Shown: positions 19,493 through 29,960, counted from the first letter of the stretch. The stretch: DNA of 64,000 nt from an uncultured Tenacibaculum sp. (GCF_947504135.1 NZ_CANNGG010000004.1:186001-250000); one strand, 5' to 3'. Notes: generated by a model from the sequence alone, not told the origin. A program made the numbers and translations.

Positions 19493-20134
19493 ATGCCTTT
19501 TATAGAAGAAGAAAAGTTTAAGTTAATACAAGAAGACTTAGATAGTTCAAAATTAGAAAGAGAAAATGCTGAAAATAAATTAGCTAGCACTCAAGAAGAA
19601 TTTTCAGCATTTAAAAGAAGCTCAAGAGGATTATCAATCTTTTTAGGGCTTTTATTAGGAGTAGCTTCAGGAGCAGCATATTACTTTTATGCTTATGGTG
19701 GTAGCAGCGCTATCAACAACATAGATGTTGAAGCGGTAAAAAAACAAGAAGCATATAGAGTACTCGATAGTATTAGTAGAGCTGAAGCAAGAGCTTCTAG
19801 AAATAACAATGACATTGATGAAGCCTCTAATGGAGTTGATGCATCTAGTATAGATATTGAAAAAGCTACAAACGAAGTAGCAGAAGGAACTAGAGATGAA
19901 ACTATATACTCTGTTCAAATTGGTGTATTGTCTGACAAGCAATACCCTTTATTGTCTTCAAAGGTCATCCCTTCAATAGTTGCTAATGCCGAAGGTTACT
20001 TTAAGTACTCTTTAGGGTTATTCTTAACATTAGATGAAGCAAGAGAATTGAAAAAAGAACTGATTAAATTAGGGTTTGAAGATGCTTTTATAGCTTCATA
20101 TATAAACGGAGAACGTCAACAAATACATAACTAA
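19493..20134 (+). CDS. SPOR-like domain membrane protein
   Basis: 213 aa; coiled coil, TM, C-terminal YSVQIGVL...YFKYSLGLFLTLDEARELKKELIKLGFEDAFIASY. Confidence 0.65.
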   Translation: MPFIEEEKFKLIQEDLDSSKLERENAENKLASTQEEFSAFKRSSRGLSIFLGLLLGVASGAAYYFYAYGGSSAINNIDVEAVKKQEAYRVLDSISRAEARASRNNNDIDEASNGVDASSIDIEKATNEVAEGTRDETIYSVQIGVLSDKQYPLLSSKVIPSIVANAEGYFKYSLGLFLTLDEARELKKELIKLGFEDAFIASYINGERQQIHN

Positions 20135-20144
20135 ATAAACTAAA

Positions 20145-21662
20145 ATGTTAAACATTTTTTTTAAAAGAGCACTCATAGTAGTTTTACTAATGAGTGTTCA
20201 TTTTTTTTACGCTCAAACGAGCAGTATTCCAGAACAAAAAACACAAGTAGGTTTCGGACAAATAGACTTCCTGTCAATTAAAATGCCTGAAGGAGAACAA
20301 AATATGGACTACACAGGACTCCATTACAACCTAAAACTGAATAATTGGAGCTATGCAGGAGTTGGTTTATATGGAGCTGTTGGAGGTATTCGTGGCGGTT
20401 TCTTTACTTTGGGAATTAATGCCGGAATTCAAAAAAAAATAACTAATAAACTTTTTATAGATGCTGGTCTTCACTTTGGTGGCGGAGGTGGCGCATCTGC
20501 CCCTGATGGTGGAGGTGCATTCATTTTACCTCACCTTAATTTGGGGTATGACTTTAAACACTTTTCAGCAACAGCAGGATATAGTTATGTAGACTTTTTT
20601 GATGGAGGAACAATTAATAGTAGCCAAATTAATGTTGCTGTACAAGTACCTTTATCATTTAAAACAGCAAGATTTGAAGATAGAGAAAATACTTTTTCTG
20701 TTGAAAATCTAAAAAATTCTTCATGGAATACTTTAAGTAATCGAATTTCATTATTGGTTCACTTAAATAATGCCAAAGTAACCAAAGGTTCTTATGAAGG
20801 AAACACAATACGTTTAGCCGGTTTTGAGCTAAATTCTTATATCACAGATAACTTTTTCTTTTTCGTAAAAGCTGATGGTGCATACCATGGAATTAAAGCA
20901 GGTTATATGGATATTTTCTTAGGTAGTGGATATCATTTGTCAATGAATAAAAATCGTACGAATATTTTAACTAAATTTGGGGTAGGCGCCGGAGGCGGTG
21001 GCGGAGTGGATACCAAAGGAGGTTTTTTAATTTATCCTGATATTTCTTTAGAGCAAAAATTATTTGATAATGTTTACGCCTCAATTAATAAGGGATATAT
21101 GATGAGTCCTAACTCACACTTCGTTTCATCTACTTTCGGTTTAGGGCTAAAATATTATGTAGACAGAGATGGTATTTTACCTGAGGAAAGAAAATTTACA
21201 GAAGGTAAGTTTAAAGGTTTTGAAACTATTATTAAGCAAGACTTATACATAGATGCAGCAAGAGATGGCGGATTTAATCAAAACATGCATCAAATTTCAT
21301 TACAGCTAAATTTCTTCTTAAATAAGTATTTGTACGCAGCAGGTCAAACCTCATTTGCTGATTTTGGTGATGCAGGAGCTTATGCTGAAGGAGTTGTAGG
21401 ATTAGGAGCTCAAACCAATGAGTTTTTTAAGGGTAAAACCTCTCTTTTCGCGCAAGTATTAGGTGGTGCAGCCGGTGGTGGTGGCATTAGTACAGGACAA
21501 GGATTAATAATTAAACCTAGTATTGGAGTTAATCAAAAACTTACCAATAAGTTAAATTTAAGATTAGGAGCAGGTTATGTAAAAGCAAGAGGAGGAAGCT
21601 TAAGTAGCACTCAATTAAATTTAGGAATTTCGTATCGTTTTTCCTTTTTAAGTGTTAAGTAA
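20145..21662 (+). CDS. Hypothetical outer-membrane/secreted protein, glycine-rich
   Basis: 505 aa; signal peptide; repeated GGGGG(A/V) strand motifs. Confidence 0.65.
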   Translation: MLNIFFKRALIVVLLMSVHFFYAQTSSIPEQKTQVGFGQIDFLSIKMPEGEQNMDYTGLHYNLKLNNWSYAGVGLYGAVGGIRGGFFTLGINAGIQKKITNKLFIDAGLHFGGGGGASAPDGGGAFILPHLNLGYDFKHFSATAGYSYVDFFDGGTINSSQINVAVQVPLSFKTARFEDRENTFSVENLKNSSWNTLSNRISLLVHLNNAKVTKGSYEGNTIRLAGFELNSYITDNFFFFVKADGAYHGIKAGYMDIFLGSGYHLSMNKNRTNILTKFGVGAGGGGGVDTKGGFLIYPDISLEQKLFDNVYASINKGYMMSPNSHFVSSTFGLGLKYYVDRDGILPEERKFTEGKFKGFETIIKQDLYIDAARDGGFNQNMHQISLQLNFFLNKYLYAAGQTSFADFGDAGAYAEGVVGLGAQTNEFFKGKTSLFAQVLGGAAGGGGISTGQGLIIKPSIGVNQKLTNKLNLRLGAGYVKARGGSLSSTQLNLGISYRFSFLSVK

Positions 21663-21771
21663 TTTAAAAATTTAACCTTTCGTTAAACTTTGATAAATTA
21701 TCTTCGCTTTCCAAAACAAAAAGAATTAATATCTTTACTTTTTTCAAAAATTAGTAAGTCACAATTTATAT

Positions 21772-23115
21772 ATGCATATGATTAAAAAGAGAATAATATC
21801 TCCACTGCAAAAGTTTATTAAAACAGAAAGTGCTAGTGGTATTTTGCTATTAGCAGCTACTTTATTAGCCCTTATTTGGGCAAACTCTCCTTTTAAAGAC
21901 AGTTATCAAGCTCTTTGGGAATACAAAATAGGGTTCAAGTCTGAGCATTTTGAATTATACAAACCGCTTATACTTTGGATAAATGATGGCTTAATGGCAG
22001 TATTCTTCTTTTTAATTGGATTAGAAATTAAAAGAGAATTTTTAATAGGTGAATTAAACACTACAAAGAAACTAGCATTCCCACTTTTTGGAGCTGTAGG
22101 TGGAATGTTGTTTCCTGTTTTGTTTTTTGTTATTTTAAATGAAGATCCAGAAACAGCTCATGGTTGGGGTGTTCCTATGGCTACAGATATTGCTTTTTCG
22201 TTAGCTGTTTTAAATACTTTAGGTAGCAGGGTTCCTCTGAGTTTAAAAGTATTTTTAACTGCATTTGCAATTGTTGATGATATAGGTGCTGTATTAGTAA
22301 TTGCTCTTTTTTATAGCAGTAGTATTGATGTTACCTTAATTTCTATTTCGATAGGGTTGTTAGCTTTCCTTTATTTTATTGCTTATAGAGGTTTTTATTC
22401 TCATTATATAACCTTTATGTTTGGTACAGTTATTTGGGTATTATTCCTTAAAGCAGGAATACATCCAACTGTTGCGGGAATTTTAATGGCTTTTGCAGTT
22501 CCTATTAGACAAAAGGTAGACACACCTAAATTCATAGATAACTTATCGCAAATAATAAAAAACATTAAAAGTGCTAAGGATACCTCTATGCCAATACTTT
22601 CTAAGGAACAAATTTCTGAAATAGATAATTTAGATCATTGGATAGAAGATTATCAATCACCTCTTCAGCTTTTAGAGCACAAATTGCACGACATTGTTGC
22701 CTATGTAATTATTCCAATTTTTGCTTTAGCTAATGCCGGAGTTTTAATATTTGATAGCAATGCGCATTTAGATTCAGCATTAATAATACATATAGCTTTA
22801 TGCTTAATTTTAGGAAACAGTATTGGTATTACTACAATTATTACCATAGTTAAAAAGCTTAAAATAATAGAGATTCCTAAAGATATTAATATGCAACATA
22901 TTGTAGGTGTATCGTTTTTAGCAGGAATCGGGTTTACCATGGCAATTTTTATTGCTAGTTTGGCCTTTGCAAAAAGCCCAGAGTTTTTAGGATCAGCTAA
23001 AATCGGTGTTTTACTAGGGTCTCTTGTTTCAGCTATAATTGGATATCTGATATTAAGGTATAATAAAACTGATAACACTATGAATGATGAAGAGTTAAGT
23101 ACTAGCTCCAGCTAG
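21772..23115 (+). CDS. nhaA: Na+/H+ antiporter NhaA
   Basis: FFLIGLEIKREFLIGEL, PMATDIAFSLAVL, FLTAFAIVDDIGAVLVIALFY. Confidence 0.95.
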   Translation: MHMIKKRIISPLQKFIKTESASGILLLAATLLALIWANSPFKDSYQALWEYKIGFKSEHFELYKPLILWINDGLMAVFFFLIGLEIKREFLIGELNTTKKLAFPLFGAVGGMLFPVLFFVILNEDPETAHGWGVPMATDIAFSLAVLNTLGSRVPLSLKVFLTAFAIVDDIGAVLVIALFYSSSIDVTLISISIGLLAFLYFIAYRGFYSHYITFMFGTVIWVLFLKAGIHPTVAGILMAFAVPIRQKVDTPKFIDNLSQIIKNIKSAKDTSMPILSKEQISEIDNLDHWIEDYQSPLQLLEHKLHDIVAYVIIPIFALANAGVLIFDSNAHLDSALIIHIALCLILGNSIGITTIITIVKKLKIIEIPKDINMQHIVGVSFLAGIGFTMAIFIASLAFAKSPEFLGSAKIGVLLGSLVSAIIGYLILRYNKTDNTMNDEELSTSSS

Positions 23116-23124
23116 CACTTAATT

Positions 23125-25656
23125 CTAACTAATATTACTCCATATGCCACTTGTTTTGCGTAGTTTTTCATACGTTTTTAGCAAGTTGGCATTTTCTTTT
23201 TTAGATAAACTAGGATCTTCTTGAAGTAAATTTATGGCAGCTTTACGTGCTACATGTAATATTGGACTATCCTTAACAACATCCGCTATTTTAAGGTTTA
23301 ACACTCCACTTTGTTGTGTTCCCATAATATTTCCGGGACCACGAAGTTTTAAATCCACTTCGGCTATTTTAAAACCGTCTGTAGTTTCTACCATAGTTTG
23401 TAATCGAGTTTTTCCATCAGAAGATAATTTATAACTCGATAATAAGATACAGTAGCTTTGCTCAGCTCCACGCCCTACTCTACCTCGCAATTGATGCAAT
23501 TGACTTAACCCAAAACGTTCAGCACTTTCTATAACCATTACAGAGGCATTAGGCACATTTACTCCCACTTCAATAACTGTAGTAGCTACCATAATTTGAG
23601 TATCTCCTTTGGCAAATCGTTCCATTTCATAATCTTTATCAGCTGGTTTCATTTGACCATGAACAATACTTATTTGGTATTTTGGAGAAGGAAATTCTCG
23701 AGAAATACTCTCATAACCATCCATTAAGTCTTTGTAATCCATCGCTTCAGATTCTTGGATTAAAGGATATACCACATAAGCTTGTCTCCCTTTAGCTATT
23801 TCATCTTTCAAAAACTTAAAAACTCCTAAACGATTACTATCATAACGATGTACCGTTTTTATTTCTTTACGACCAGGAGGCAGTTCATCAATCACAGAAA
23901 TGTCTAAATCACCATATACCGACATTGCTAATGTTCTTGGTATAGGTGTTGCTGTCATCACTAAAATATGTGGAGGAACAATAGCCCCTCCAACCTCCCC
24001 TAAGGGGAGGCTTTTTAAAGTTTCTTTTATATTTTCTAGAACATTATCGGTGTTTCCAATAACTTCTTCATTGGTAAATCTAATTACCCTATATCCAAAA
24101 TCAGTTAAAATTTCAGTACGTAAATTGTCGGCTTCTTGTTGCTCAGGGTTTTCATGATATTTCCCATCTACTTCAACGATAAGTTTTTTCTCTAAACAAA
24201 CAAAATCAACTATAAATTCATCTATTATATGTTGTCTCCTAAACTTATATCCTAGTTGTTTTGTTTTTAAACTTTCCCATAAAGCTCGCTCAGCAGGTGT
24301 TGTTTGCTTTTTACGTTGCTCTTGTAGTTCTTTTAAAAGTTTATATGTTGAAGGACGAGCTGTCATATACTTCTTACGAACTTCTTCTCCCTTCCCTTTG
24401 GGAAGGGCTGGGGTTGGGCTCTTCTCCCATAACTTTCTTCGTTGTGCTACTCCAAAACGATGTTGCTCATCAATAATAGCAATCCCTAGATTTTTAAATT
24501 GTACTTTATCTTCTAAAATAGCATGAGTTCCTATCAAGATATGTAGCGAACCATCTTCCAAACTTTCATGAATTTCTCTACGCTTTTTTGTTTTGGTAGA
24601 CCCTGTTAATAATTCAACTCTAATATTGGTTTTCTCTAATAATTCTATAATCCCATTATAGTGCTGTGTTGCAAGTATCTCAGTCGGTGCCATAATTGTG
24701 GCTTGGTAGCCATTATCAATGGCTAACAACATAGTTAATAACGCTACAATCGTTTTTCCAGAACCAACATCACCTTGTAATAATCGATTCATGTGCGCTC
24801 CAGAACCAACATCTTTACGAATCTCTTTTAATACTCGTTTTTGAGCTCCTGTTAAGTCAAAAGGCAAATGATTATTATAAAAATTGGTAAACTCCTCTCC
24901 TACCTGTTCAAAAACGAATCCTTTTAGTTTTGATTTTCGTATGAGTTTTTTCTGTAGTAATTGTAACTGAATAAAGAATAATTCTTCAAACTTCAATCGA
25001 TATTGCGCTTTGGCTAATAATTCTTGATTCTTAGGAAAGTGAATATTTAATAACGATTCTTTTTTACCTAAGAACTGATGTTCTTCAATAAAATAAGCCG
25101 GAAAAGTTTCTTCTATTTCATTATACGCTTGTTGAAACAAGTTTTGAATCATCGTACGCATAACCTTGTTACTTATTCCTTTCGTGCTTAATTTTTCAGT
25201 AGAAGGATATACCGGTTGCATAGCCATTTGTAGCTTGCTTTTGTATTCTTTTACTGTCTCCATTTCTGGGTGTGGCATATTAGGAATACCATTATACCAG
25301 TTTAATTTCCCATAAATAACATATGGAGTATTTACTTTTAAACTATCTTTAATCCACTTTACACCTTTAAACCAAACCAATTCCATAGTACCTGTAGCAT
25401 CTGAAAAAGTAGCCACTAACCTACTTCCTCTTTTTTGCTTTACGGTTTTTACGCCCGTAATCTTACCTACTATTTGTACTTCAGCAGAGTTTTGCTGCAA
25501 CTGATTAATCGTATAAAACTGTGTTTTATCAATATATCTAAACGGAAAAAGATGTAATAAATCATTACAAGTCTTAATACCTAACTCGGTAAATAGTAAC
25601 TCTGCTCTGGCAACACTAATTCCTTTTATATATGTTACGGGGTGGTTTAAATTCAT
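23125..25656 (-). CDS. recG: ATP-dependent DNA helicase RecG containing an in-frame DUF559-like nuclease insertion
   Basis: LLQGDVGSGKTIVALL, IIDEQHRFGVAQR, MTATPIPRTLAMSVYGDLD, QLRGRVGRGAEQSYC flank the insert. Confidence 0.95.
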   Translation of the reverse strand: MNLNHPVTYIKGISVARAELLFTELGIKTCNDLLHLFPFRYIDKTQFYTINQLQQNSAEVQIVGKITGVKTVKQKRGSRLVATFSDATGTMELVWFKGVKWIKDSLKVNTPYVIYGKLNWYNGIPNMPHPEMETVKEYKSKLQMAMQPVYPSTEKLSTKGISNKVMRTMIQNLFQQAYNEIEETFPAYFIEEHQFLGKKESLLNIHFPKNQELLAKAQYRLKFEELFFIQLQLLQKKLIRKSKLKGFVFEQVGEEFTNFYNNHLPFDLTGAQKRVLKEIRKDVGSGAHMNRLLQGDVGSGKTIVALLTMLLAIDNGYQATIMAPTEILATQHYNGIIELLEKTNIRVELLTGSTKTKKRREIHESLEDGSLHILIGTHAILEDKVQFKNLGIAIIDEQHRFGVAQRRKLWEKSPTPALPKGKGEEVRKKYMTARPSTYKLLKELQEQRKKQTTPAERALWESLKTKQLGYKFRRQHIIDEFIVDFVCLEKKLIVEVDGKYHENPEQQEADNLRTEILTDFGYRVIRFTNEEVIGNTDNVLENIKETLKSLPLGEVGGAIVPPHILVMTATPIPRTLAMSVYGDLDISVIDELPPGRKEIKTVHRYDSNRLGVFKFLKDEIAKGRQAYVVYPLIQESEAMDYKDLMDGYESISREFPSPKYQISIVHGQMKPADKDYEMERFAKGDTQIMVATTVIEVGVNVPNASVMVIESAERFGLSQLHQLRGRVGRGAEQSYCILLSSYKLSSDGKTRLQTMVETTDGFKIAEVDLKLRGPGNIMGTQQSGVLNLKIADVVKDSPILHVARKAAINLLQEDPSLSKKENANLLKTYEKLRKTSGIWSNIS
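23980..24420 (-). mobile_element. ~441 bp in-frame insertion encoding a DUF559/Vsr-like endonuclease with palindromic ends
   Basis: Extra 147 codons SPTPALPKGKGEE...AERALWESLKTKQLGYKFRRQHIIDEFIVDFVCLEKKLIVEVDGKYH...GYRVIRFTNEEV...SLPLGEVGGAI; hairpins at 23994-24010 and 24389-24407. Confidence 0.8.
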
Positions 25657-25717
25657 TAAGAACGAAAATACAAAAAGCCATTAAAATCAACTATCTTTGC
25701 ACTCTTAAATTCATCAA

Positions 25718-26929
25718 ATGAGATTACATAGAAATTTAGTTTTCGCGGTTATTGATAGCTTACGCGATATTTTTAATGAAGATGTGTATGCAGACAAAGC
25801 TGTTGAAAAAGCTTTAAAGAGAGATAAACGCTGGGGAGCACGTGATAGAAAGTTTGTTGCTGAAACTATTTATGATGTGGTTCGTTGGAAACGATTATAT
25901 GCAGAAATAGCAAATGTAAAAGCACCGTATTCTCGTCCTGATTTATGGCGATTATTCGCTGTTTGGTGTGTACTAAAAGGAATTCAGTTACCAGATTGGA
26001 ATCAAATTGAACCTACTCCTACTAGACGTATTAAAGGAAAATTTGATGAATTATTGAAAATAAGAAAGTTTAGAGAGTCTATTCCTGACTGGATTGATGA
26101 AATTGGTGTACAAGAATTAGGTGAAGAGGTTTGGACCAAAGAAATAGCTGCTTTAAACAAACAAGCAGAGGTTATTTTACGTACAAACACTTTAAATACA
26201 ACCAAAGCTCATTTACAAAAACAGTTAGCTTCTGAAGGAATTGACACTGAATTTATTAAAGGATATGATGATGCTTTAAAATTAGTAGAAAGAGCTAATG
26301 TTTTTAAAACAGAGGCCTTTAAAAAAGGCTTTTTTGAAGTGCAAGACGCTTCTTCACAATTAGTAGCTGCTTATTTAGATGTAGAACCTGGCATGAAGGT
26401 TGTTGACACTTGTGCTGGTGCTGGTGGAAAGACATTGCACTTAGCTTCTTTAATGAAAAATAAAGGACAAGTTATAGCAATGGATATTTACGAAAGTAAA
26501 TTGAAAAAACTAAAGGTGCGCGCTCGTAGAAATGGAGTTCATAATATTGATACTCGTGTAATTGATTCAACAAAAGTAATTAAGAAGTTACAAGGGAAAG
26601 CTGATAGAGTATTAATTGACGCTCCATGTTCAGGTTTAGGAGTAATTAGAAGAAACCCTGACAGTAAGTGGAAATTACAACCTGAATTCTTAGATAAAAT
26701 TCGTGGTACACAACAAGAAGTTTTACAACAATACTCTAAAATGGTAAAACCAGGCGGAAAAATGGTGTATGCTACTTGCTCGGTATTGCCATCTGAAAAT
26801 CAACAACAAGTTGAATTCTTTTTAGCTTCTGATGCGGGGAAAGATTTTAAATTTGTAAAAGACGAAAAAGTACTATCACATAAATCTGGTTACGACGGAT
26901 TTTATATGGCTTTATTGGAAAGAAAGTAA
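25718..26929 (+). CDS. RsmB/NOP2-family RNA (cytosine-5) methyltransferase
   Basis: VVDTCAGAGGKTLHLA, DAPCSGLGVIRRNPD, VYATCSVLPSENQQQVEFFL. Confidence 0.92.
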   Translation: MRLHRNLVFAVIDSLRDIFNEDVYADKAVEKALKRDKRWGARDRKFVAETIYDVVRWKRLYAEIANVKAPYSRPDLWRLFAVWCVLKGIQLPDWNQIEPTPTRRIKGKFDELLKIRKFRESIPDWIDEIGVQELGEEVWTKEIAALNKQAEVILRTNTLNTTKAHLQKQLASEGIDTEFIKGYDDALKLVERANVFKTEAFKKGFFEVQDASSQLVAAYLDVEPGMKVVDTCAGAGGKTLHLASLMKNKGQVIAMDIYESKLKKLKVRARRNGVHNIDTRVIDSTKVIKKLQGKADRVLIDAPCSGLGVIRRNPDSKWKLQPEFLDKIRGTQQEVLQQYSKMVKPGGKMVYATCSVLPSENQQQVEFFLASDAGKDFKFVKDEKVLSHKSGYDGFYMALLERK

Positions 26930-26954
26930 GCTATAAAAAATAAAATATATTAAA

Positions 26955-26983
26955 AAAGGCTCGAGATATTATCTCGAGCCTTT
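26955..26983 (+). terminator. Rho-independent terminator
   Basis: aaaggctcgagat-att-atctcgagccttt. Confidence 0.75.
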
Positions 26984-27237
26984 CCTTTCAATCAACTATT
27001 AAAAACTAACTAATCACTAAACATTACCTGTTAAGTAACTATATGTTTATATGACGATTACTCTCTACTGTCGTTACATTAATTATTAGTCTTTAACATT
27101 ATTTTAAGAAGACCTAATTATTTATTAGTTAATTACTTTCTTTTCTACTCCTACACTACTCTCTGATTTACAGTCTATTTTGGATTTTGAGTTATTTATA
27201 ACTACATTTAACAGTAACTAACTAAAAACTATATTTT

Positions 27238-27669
27238 ATGAAAGATTCAAACAAACCCACTACACTTTTTTGGATTATTGGTGTTGTAGCCTTAGTTTGG
27301 AATGCTCTCGGAGTTATGCAATATTTAGGGCTGGCTTATATGACAGATGAAGTCAGAGCCGCTTTACCTGAGGCGGAAAGGGCTTTATACGAAAATATTC
27401 CTACTTGGGTTACTGCTGCTTTTGCAATTGCCGTTTTTGGTGGATTAATTGGTAGTGCTTTTTTATTAATGAGAAAAAAGTTAGCAAGACCTATGTTTTT
27501 AATTTCGCTAATAGCTATTATAGTTCAAATGCCGTATAACTTATTTATGAGCAAAGCAGCCGAAGTATACGAACCTGGAAGCATCATAATGCCTATAATG
27601 GTGATTCTTATTGGTGTGTTTTTATTAATGTATTCAAAAAAGACAATAGCGAAAGGCTGGTTGTCATAA
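27238..27669 (+). CDS. Four-TM hypothetical membrane protein
   Basis: 143 aa with four hydrophobic segments. Confidence 0.7.
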   Translation: MKDSNKPTTLFWIIGVVALVWNALGVMQYLGLAYMTDEVRAALPEAERALYENIPTWVTAAFAIAVFGGLIGSAFLLMRKKLARPMFLISLIAIIVQMPYNLFMSKAAEVYEPGSIIMPIMVILIGVFLLMYSKKTIAKGWLS

Positions 27670-27719
27670 TACTAAGAAATATAAAACTTTAAATGCTGTC
27701 TTTCTTAAGGTAGCTTTTT

Positions 27720-28196
27720 TTATTCAAATAGAACAAAAACAAATTCGGCAACACAGGCTGGTTTTTCTTGTCCCTTTATTTCTATCGTACAATCAAAAGT
27801 TAGCTTTTTACCATTCTGAAAATCTTCTATTAGTTTAACAGCACTAATTAAACGTAATTCACTATTTACAGGCACAGGGTTTGGAAAACGAACTTTATTT
27901 AATCCGTAGTTTAACCCCATAATTACACTTTTTACTTCAAATTGTTTAGAAATTAGTTCCGATAACATAGAAACAGACATGAATCCGTGCGCTATTGTTG
28001 TTTTTGTTGGAGAATATTTAGCAGCTTTTTCTTCATCGATGTGAATCCACTGTTTATCTAATGTAGCATTGGCAAAATCATTAATCATTTGTTGAGTTAC
28101 AGTATACCACTCTCCTACCGGTAACTGTTTTCCTTCTATATTAGAAAGTTCTTTTAAATTTTCAACAACTAATTTTTCATATCCTTTATTTACCAA
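27720..28196 (-). CDS. MaoC family dehydratase
   Basis: 158 aa; FANATLDKQWIHIDEEKA, IAHGFMSVSMLSEL. Confidence 0.9.
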   Translation of the reverse strand: MVNKGYEKLVVENLKELSNIEGKQLPVGEWYTVTQQMINDFANATLDKQWIHIDEEKAAKYSPTKTTIAHGFMSVSMLSELISKQFEVKSVIMGLNYGLNKVRFPNPVPVNSELRLISAVKLIEDFQNGKKLTFDCTIEIKGQEKPACVAEFVFVLFE

Positions 28197-28806
28197 ATAT
28201 ATCTTTTTTTATTCGAGGAAGCTCCAATTTATACTGTACAGCAATTGTTCTTACAAGAATAATTATTCCTGCAGAAATAACAAAAAGCACATCTTCATTG
28301 ATGTTTAAAGGATATAAAAGTAGGTATACAATTCCTCCTGCTAAACAGGCTGACGCATATATTTCTCTATGAAAAATTAACGGAATTTCATTTGTTAGCA
28401 CATCCCTAATTACACCTCCCATTACTGCGGAAGACATCCCCATAACTAAGGCTACAAATGGATGTAAATTAAAGTTTATTCCTTTTTGAACACCTAATAA
28501 CGTAAACACACTTATACCAATAGTATCAAACAAAAACATTGTTCTTCTTAACGGTGCTATTTTACTTCGAAATAAAAAAGTTGCTGCAACAGCTATTAAT
28601 ATTGTCCAGATATAGTTAATATCTCCAATCCAGTTTATAGGATGTGCATTAATAAGTACATCTCTAGTCATTCCACCTCCAACGGCAGTAACAAAAGCTA
28701 TGATAATGACTCCAAAAACATCAAACTTTTTTCTAATAGCAACTAATGCTCCACTAATAGCAAAGGCAAAAGTTCCAGCAATGTCTATGGCGTATATTAC
28801 ATCCAT
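28186..28806 (-). CDS. Trimeric intracellular cation channel (TRIC/UPF0126) family protein
   Basis: 206 aa; FAFAISGALVAIRKKFDVFGV, AVGGGMTRDVL, AVMGGVIRDVL. Confidence 0.9.
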   Translation of the reverse strand: MDVIYAIDIAGTFAFAISGALVAIRKKFDVFGVIIIAFVTAVGGGMTRDVLINAHPINWIGDINYIWTILIAVAATFLFRSKIAPLRRTMFLFDTIGISVFTLLGVQKGINFNLHPFVALVMGMSSAVMGGVIRDVLTNEIPLIFHREIYASACLAGGIVYLLLYPLNINEDVLFVISAGIIILVRTIAVQYKLELPRIKKDIFGK

Positions 28807-29925
28807 TTATATTGATATTTCAGAGAATTGTATTTGTAATGTTCTTTCTACTTCAGCTAAACGACTTCTTTCATTTTGAAGAATTAAAGCTAAAGAAACT
28901 CCTCTTTTCCCTGCTCTAGCAGTTCTACCACTTCGGTGTGTATAGTACTCTAGTTGTTCTGGTAATTGATGATGAATAACAAAAGCTAAGTTTTGAACAT
29001 CAATTCCTCTGGCTGAAACATCTGTTGACACCAATACTTGTAGGTTTCCGTTTTTAAAAGCACGCATTACCTTATCACGTTCTTTTTGTTGCATGTCCCC
29101 TTCAAGAGCTTCTACCGAAAACCCATCTTCTTGTAATTCTTTCGTTAGTTTTTGAGCTCCTGCTTTGGTTCTTGAGAAAATGATTCCTCTTTCAGTATGT
29201 CTTTTTTCCAAAAACTTAATAATAACATCGGTTTTTTCAGGGATCGTAGTTGTTACAAACTGATGTGTAATGTTGGCATTCACCAATACATTTTTGTTTA
29301 CTTCAACTTGTTTTGCTGAAGCATTCATGTATTTTTTTACAATGCTTCGAATTTCATCTGGCATTGTTGCCGAAAACAACCATGTTTTACGAGTACCAGA
29401 AGTATATTTTAAAATACGATTTAATTCTAATTTAAACCCCATACTAAGCATTTCATCTGCCTCATCAAGTACTAAGGTTTTAATATTTTTTAAATCTACA
29501 TCACCCCTTTCTATTAAATCAATCAAACGTCCTGGAGTTGCTACAATAATATGCGTGGTTCTTTTTAAATTGTTGATTTGGCGCTCTATTTTTTCTCCAC
29601 CATACACAGCTTCTACAAAAATTTTATCATCTACATATTTCGTAAATTTAAATAGTTGTTTCTTTATCTGTTGTACCAATTCTCTTGTAGGTGATAAAAT
29701 TAACGCTTGTATATTGTCTTTTGAAGCATCTATTTTATGTAAAATAGGTAAGCCATAAGCAGCAGTTTTCCCTGTACCTGTTTGTGCTAATCCTATAAAA
29801 TCTGAATTATTTTCAAGTAAATAAGGTATAGTTTCTTGTTGTACTTCAGTAGGAGTTGTTATTCCTAACTCTTTCAATCCCTTAACATATTCTTTTCGTA
29901 CTCCTAATGCGGTAAATGTTGTCAT
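28807..29925 (-). CDS. DEAD/DEAH box RNA helicase
   Basis: AQTGTGKTAAYGLP, LDEADEMLSMGF, FSATMP, HRSGRTARAGKRG. Confidence 0.95.
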   Translation of the reverse strand: MTTFTALGVRKEYVKGLKELGITTPTEVQQETIPYLLENNSDFIGLAQTGTGKTAAYGLPILHKIDASKDNIQALILSPTRELVQQIKKQLFKFTKYVDDKIFVEAVYGGEKIERQINNLKRTTHIIVATPGRLIDLIERGDVDLKNIKTLVLDEADEMLSMGFKLELNRILKYTSGTRKTWLFSATMPDEIRSIVKKYMNASAKQVEVNKNVLVNANITHQFVTTTIPEKTDVIIKFLEKRHTERGIIFSRTKAGAQKLTKELQEDGFSVEALEGDMQQKERDKVMRAFKNGNLQVLVSTDVSARGIDVQNLAFVIHHQLPEQLEYYTHRSGRTARAGKRGVSLALILQNERSRLAEVERTLQIQFSEISI

Positions 29926-29960
29926 TCTATAAATTTATAAGTGCAAAGATATTGTTTCTT

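Noticed and set aside
23980-24420. recG insert as an intein
   Set aside because: Lacks the typical C-terminal His-Asn and downstream Cys/Ser/Thr splice junction and the Hint motifs; the nuclease is DUF559-like with palindromic ends, so a non-splicing insertion fits better.
23234-24476. Plus-strand ORFs across recG and the nuclease insert
   Set aside because: Overlap the strongly supported minus-strand recG frame; no motif.
23125-25656. recG as a pseudogene disrupted by insertion
   Set aside because: The reading frame is continuous and all helicase motifs are present on both sides; disruption cannot be claimed from sequence.
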